Shown here piece after piece: positions 61,569 to 64,000 of a stretch of DNA of 64,000 bases. The notes below the pieces were generated by a model that was not told the DNA's origin, made no database searches, and saw only the letters and a program-made list of their open reading frames with translations. Source of the DNA: Acidobacteriaceae bacterium (GTDB taxonomy: Bacteria > Acidobacteriota > Terriglobia > Bryobacterales > Bryobacteraceae); the NCBI GenBank assembly GCA_019240475.1, contig JAFAYI010000037.1, forward strand, positions 1 to 64,000, read 5' to 3'. Position 1 is the first letter of the stretch. Each line of letters opens with the position of its first letter. A program made the translations under genes and the position numbers.

Positions 61569-63317
61569 ATGAGTGAAGGTGTAGGCGAACCGCCGGAAGG
61601 CAAATCCCTGCGTATCTGGTGGTTCGGGTCCATTCTCGCGGCATTTCTGACTCTCGTCCTGAGCTTCCCCGTTTTTTGGGCTCAATACCGCGATTCAAGC
61701 CTTTGGTCTCGATGCATTGAATCCCTATACTCGGCCACCCGCCTCCTGTTCCTCCACTTCGAAGGGGAACAGTCAACTTCCGTCGCCCTCGTCCTCGCCA
61801 AGTTGTTCGCCGTCATTTTCGTAAGCGCCGCCAGTATTGCAGTCCTTATGGAGTTCTTCGGCAAGAGATTAAGACTCCTGTGGATCGCCCTCACAGGAGG
61901 TCACGTCGTTATTTGCGGCCCGAGTTTGTTGGCGGAATGCCTGGCCCGTGATGCGCGCGCGGAAGGCTTGCCCGCGCTTATTGTCGAAGTTGAAGCCGGT
62001 GCTCCGCCACGCCATTCCAAGACGTTGGACAGCACTCTCCCGGTCCGATATGCGATCGGTTCGCGTGTGTTGCGAAATGCCGGCGCCCAGCGCGCCAAGT
62101 ACTTCTTCGCCGCTCTCGAAAGCGACAGCTTGAATGTAGGAACGGCGATGCGCGCCGCCGCGCTATCCGCGCATCGCTCTACCGCTTCTCGCGAGCCCCT
62201 CCAGATCTTCGCGCACATCGTGGACCCGCAGCTCCGCGCCTTGCTTCGCGAGCGGCGTGCTCTGGTGGTTGGAACCGGACCGGCCCGAGTCACCACTTTC
62301 AACATCTTCGAAAGCGCCGCTCGTCAGCTTTTCGCTGAGCATCCTCTCGACCGCATTCCCATCGCGCCCCGCGATGACCGCGTGGTTCAATTGATAATCG
62401 TTGGATTCGGACTCATGGGCGAAGCCCTGCTCGTGCAAGCCTGCCGCATCAGCCACCACGCCAACTTGAAGAAGCTGAAAGTCCTGGTCGTCGATCTCCA
62501 TGCGACAAGGAAGGAGCGCCTCTTCCGTTTCCGCTATCCGCAGTTGAATCAACTTTGCACCGCCGAATTCCTGGAATTCGACGCGGAAGAACCCGCCGCG
62601 CAGATTCGTATCTCATACGCATGCTCGGAGTCGGCTGCCATTACCACCGCCATTATCGCCTTCGACAACGACGCCCGCTCTCTCTCCCTGGCTCTCTCCC
62701 TTGTTCACCGGCAGAATGTCACGGTCCCAATCCGCGTTCGTCTCAGCGACCCTGCCGGTCTCGCCACGCTCATTGCGAGCACGTCGGCAGCGCCGCTTTC
62801 AGATCAGTTGACCGCCTTTGGATCGCTCGAAGAGGCAGCCGCTCTCAAGAATGTGGTTGATCCAGAGCTCGACGGCATGGCGCGCGACTTGCACGAAGAT
62901 TACAGGCGCAGGCGCGAGCGCGATGGCGCTCCCAAGAACGACCCGACATTGCGGCCTTGGAAGGATCTCGAAGAGGATTACATGGACTCCAACCGCCAGG
63001 CGGCCGATCACATCCCCATCAAGCTTCGCGCCATAGGGTGCCACTCGGCGCCCACAGCCTCTGAACTTCTAGAGCCAGTCAAAAACTTCACTCTCGAGGA
63101 AATCGAGCTGCTCGCCCAAATAGAACACCTCCGTTGGAACGCAGAACGGTTTCTCGCCGGATGGACCTTTGGTCCGATTCGCGACACAATCAAGCGCACC
63201 TCGCCCTATCTCGTCGCCTGGGATGAATTGGAACCGCGAATTCAAGAGTACGATCGTGAAGCTGTGCGCCTTCTCCCGGGCCTCTTGTCCCAAGTGGGGC
63301 GCCATATTTATCGCTAG
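61569..63317 (+). CDS. Two-helix membrane receptor with tandem TrkA-N-like domains and C-terminal RyR domain
   Basis: 582 aa. Membrane helices at about 17-38 and 75-96 are separated by a pore-like loop (about 50-66). A first Rossmann motif (HVVICGPSLLAECLAR, about 112-128) and a second (VVQLIIVGFGLMGEALLVQA, about 272-291) resemble TrkA-N/RCK units of ion channels. The C-terminal about 105 residues form a ryanodine-receptor repeat (IEHLRWNAERFLAGWTFGPIRD... YLVAWDELEPRIQEYDREAVRLLP). It looks like a ligand-gated channel or a membrane effector in which a nucleotide or small ligand is read by RCK and RyR modules. Confidence 0.82.
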   Translation: MSEGVGEPPEGKSLRIWWFGSILAAFLTLVLSFPVFWAQYRDSSLWSRCIESLYSATRLLFLHFEGEQSTSVALVLAKLFAVIFVSAASIAVLMEFFGKRLRLLWIALTGGHVVICGPSLLAECLARDARAEGLPALIVEVEAGAPPRHSKTLDSTLPVRYAIGSRVLRNAGAQRAKYFFAALESDSLNVGTAMRAAALSAHRSTASREPLQIFAHIVDPQLRALLRERRALVVGTGPARVTTFNIFESAARQLFAEHPLDRIPIAPRDDRVVQLIIVGFGLMGEALLVQACRISHHANLKKLKVLVVDLHATRKERLFRFRYPQLNQLCTAEFLEFDAEEPAAQIRISYACSESAAITTAIIAFDNDARSLSLALSLVHRQNVTVPIRVRLSDPAGLATLIASTSAAPLSDQLTAFGSLEEAAALKNVVDPELDGMARDLHEDYRRRRERDGAPKNDPTLRPWKDLEEDYMDSNRQAADHIPIKLRAIGCHSAPTASELLEPVKNFTLEEIELLAQIEHLRWNAERFLAGWTFGPIRDTIKRTSPYLVAWDELEPRIQEYDREAVRLLPGLLSQVGRHIYR

Positions 63318-63431
63318 CGGGCCTGCGCGTTCTTGTGCCCTTTCGCCCGTGAATTCACTGGGTGTCGGGGGCTTCGCGCTCTTCCCTGACATCTTTTCCC
63401 GTCCATTCCGCATCAAACAGCCACTTGCCCG

Positions 63432-64000
63432 ATGGCCGAGCCCAATTCATCCGCCGCCAATCTCGAACCCGGCGTAAACCCGTGGCTCATCGCTCTTGCC
63501 GTCATCCTGCCCGCCTTTATGGAAGTTATCGATACTTCCATCGCCTCCGTCTGCATACCTTACATTGCGGGCAGCCTCTCGGCTTCAAACGATGAAGCCA
63601 CGTGGGTCCTCACCTTCTATCTCCTCTCGAACGCCGTCGTGCTTCCGGCCAGCGCGTGGTTCTCTCTCCGCTTCGGCCGCAAACGATTCCTGGTCGTCTC
63701 CATCATCATCTTCACCATCGCTTCGTTCTTCTGCGGCGCAGCCAACACGCTGATCGTCATCCTGCTCGCCCGCCTCGTGCAAGGCGCAGGCGGCGGCGCG
63801 CTCCAGCCTCTCTCCCAAGCCATCCTCACCGAAAGCTTCCCTCCCGAAAAGCGCGGTCTCGCCATGGGCATGTTCGGCTTGGGTGTCGTCGTCGCCCCCG
63901 TTCTCGGTCCCACTCTCGGCGGCTGGCTCACCGACCAATACTCCTGGCGCTGGGCTTTTTACATCAACATCCCCGTCGGCGCCCTCGCCATCTTTCTGAT
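63432..64000 (+). CDS. MFS drug exporter, EmrB/QacA (DHA2) type, N-terminal part
   Basis: About 189 residues visible from ATG 63432; the gene runs past the window. Five or six helices, with IDTSIASVCIPYIAGSLSAS in helix 1, the A motif W-x-S-L-R-F-G-R-K-R and the C motif GLGVVVAPVLGPTLGGWL in helix 5, as in 14-helix proton-driven exporters. A membrane-fusion partner is not in view upstream. Confidence 0.9.
   Translation, partial: MAEPNSSAANLEPGVNPWLIALAVILPAFMEVIDTSIASVCIPYIAGSLSASNDEATWVLTFYLLSNAVVLPASAWFSLRFGRKRFLVVSIIIFTIASFFCGAANTLIVILLARLVQGAGGGALQPLSQAILTESFPPEKRGLAMGMFGLGVVVAPVLGPTLGGWLTDQYSWRWAFYINIPVGALAIFL

Overview
The window is a GC-rich bacterial chromosome segment that most resembles an acidobacterium of the Solibacter/Bryobacter type. 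This is inferred from the gene mix, with no 16S gene to confirm it: exported Gfo/Idh/MocA and GH172 proteins with Tat-type leaders, DUF4142, GloVer-repeat, PEGA and FecR/YXWGXW proteins, and many MFS carriers. No tRNA, rRNA or CRISPR array was seen, and no gene-free stretch exceeds about 300 bases.

Layout. 1-8.5 kb: the 3' part of rpoC with its terminator, a small decayed-looking gene, a Cache-domain membrane sensor, a polyprenyl-type glycosyltransferase, a GAF-ANTAR regulator, an M24 peptidase and a sodium:solute symporter. 8.5-25.0 kb: a compact minus-strand phage structural cassette running terminase, portal, scaffold, coat, connector, tail terminator, tail tube, a tail assembly chaperone pair joined by a -1 frameshift, a very short tape-measure candidate, two paralogous M-like tail proteins, a fused L/J-like tail-tip protein and a 949-aa receptor or fibre-like protein. 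No integrase, repressor, replication or lysis gene is visible, so it looks like a domesticated tail-and-head module or a gene-transfer-agent-like element. 25.1-31.1 kb: a complete 6.0-kb IS1595-family transposon with identical 24-bp inverted ends and a perfect 8-bp target duplication. It carries a PIN nuclease operon, a membrane-protein pair, a zinc-finger protein and a winged-helix-like protein, plus a relic third end inside. It landed 83 bp upstream of the preferred terminase start.

31.2-44.6 kb: exported YqgE, then a carbohydrate catabolism block (ROK kinase, SIS isomerase, two Gfo/Idh/MocA oxidoreductases, GH172, two MFS carriers, an enolase-superfamily dehydratase) and a YncE-like propeller, ending with phenylalanine 4-hydroxylase. 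44.5-57.3 kb: cell-surface functions (UDP-glucuronate decarboxylase type, RmlA and RmlC, a CHAP amidase with repeats, FecR/YXWGXW and PEGA proteins) with a large FeS oxidoreductase and an SDR. 57.4-64 kb: a PhoB-like response regulator with a possible PHO box, a GloVer-repeat protein, a GH18-like hydrolase, a lipoprotein, a TrkA-N/RyR membrane receptor and the start of an EmrB-type exporter.

The most notable points are the passenger-carrying transposon, the minimal tail cassette with its frameshift site and four-cysteine tail tip, and the RyR-domain membrane protein.
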